This document shows, piece after piece, positions 14,703-14,829 of a stretch of DNA of 14,829 bases. Within the stretch, counting starts at the first letter, position 1. Every line of letters starts with the position of its first letter. Position numbers and translations under genes: made by a program. The DNA comes from an uncultured Ruminococcus sp. GTDB taxonomy: Bacteria > Bacillota > Clostridia > Oscillospirales > Acutalibacteraceae. The stretch spans positions 1 to 14,829 of the forward strand of contig CADBSZ010000100.1 of assembly GCA_902797525.1 (NCBI GenBank), in the 5' to 3' direction. Under the pieces are notes generated by a model. It was not told where the DNA came from. It saw only the letters and a program-made list of their open reading frames with translations, and did not search any database.

Positions 14703-14829
14703 TTACTTGTTGGGCTTTGGCGCAAGAAACATTAACATGTTTCGGCCTTCCAGCTTTGCGGGTTTTTCGACCACTGCAACCTCCGCACAGGCTTCGGCAA
14801 AGCGCTTCATGGTGTCCAGTCCGATTTCA
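14703..14829 (-). CDS. infC: Translation initiation factor IF-3, C-terminal end (5' part outside window)
   Basis: Only the last 41 residues are present. They read EIGLDTMKRFAEACAEVAVV, then EKPAKLEGRNMLMFLAPKPN and a final Lys before TAA. The block VEKxPKLEGRxMxMxLAPK is the conserved ending of the IF3 C-terminal domain, which binds the 30S subunit and carries its anti-association activity. IF3 also checks start-codon and initiator-tRNA pairing. The gene continues beyond the right edge, so its own start codon and any leader cannot be seen. It is the first gene of the infC-rpmI-rplT operon. Confidence 0.96.
   Translation of the reverse strand, partial: EIGLDTMKRFAEACAEVAVVEKPAKLEGRNMLMFLAPKPNK

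Noticed and set aside
1..14829. Mobile element, CRISPR, toxin-antitoxin or defence system
   Set aside because: I saw no direct-repeat array, transposase, integrase or small paired genes. Every stretch is accounted for by conserved housekeeping genes with similar composition.

Overview
The window is a dense, entirely minus-strand block of conserved bacterial housekeeping genes. I see 15 genes, two of them cut by the window edges, and no tRNA, rRNA, mobile element, CRISPR array or prophage gene. Gene order, Gram-positive-style Shine-Dalgarno sites (GGAGG/AGGAGG), short gaps and mid-range GC by eye point to a Firmicute. The arrangement rnc - radical SAM - smc - ftsY followed by rdgB - yhbY - nadD suggests Clostridia, probably the Ruminococcaceae/Oscillospiraceae side. 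That placement is an inference from synteny, not a computed phylogeny.

In the direction of transcription (right to left): the 3' end of infC (IF3), rpmI (L35) and rplT (L20) form the classic translation operon and end at a small hairpin. Next come a SpoU-family rRNA 2'-O-methyltransferase (YsgA-like), dprA, topA and trmFO. Then follow plsX, rnc, a stand-alone Elp3-like radical SAM protein, smc and ftsY. The block ends with rdgB (XTP/dITP pyrophosphatase), a YhbY/CRM RNA-binding protein and the 5' part of nadD, which runs off the left edge.

The junctions are very tight. Genes overlap by a few bases or are separated by up to about 12 nt in most places, and several stop codons lie inside or beside the next gene's ribosome binding site. 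This suggests long polycistronic transcripts and translational coupling from the SpoU methyltransferase to nadD. The longest non-coding gap is about 60 nt (14021-14082), so no stretch over 300 bases lacks a gene. Functionally the block joins ribosome assembly and RNA modification (L35, L20, SpoU methylase, TrmFO, RNase III, YhbY), chromosome topology and segregation (TopA, SMC, DprA), protein targeting (FtsY), phospholipid initiation (PlsX) and nucleotide/NAD metabolism (RdgB, NadD).

I found no new multi-gene system. The most unusual observation is the radical SAM gene between rnc and smc. Its reading frame has no ATG, GTG or TTG between an upstream in-frame stop and the catalytic Cys motif, so it appears to start at a rare ATT codon overlapping the rnc stop, unless there is a small frameshift.
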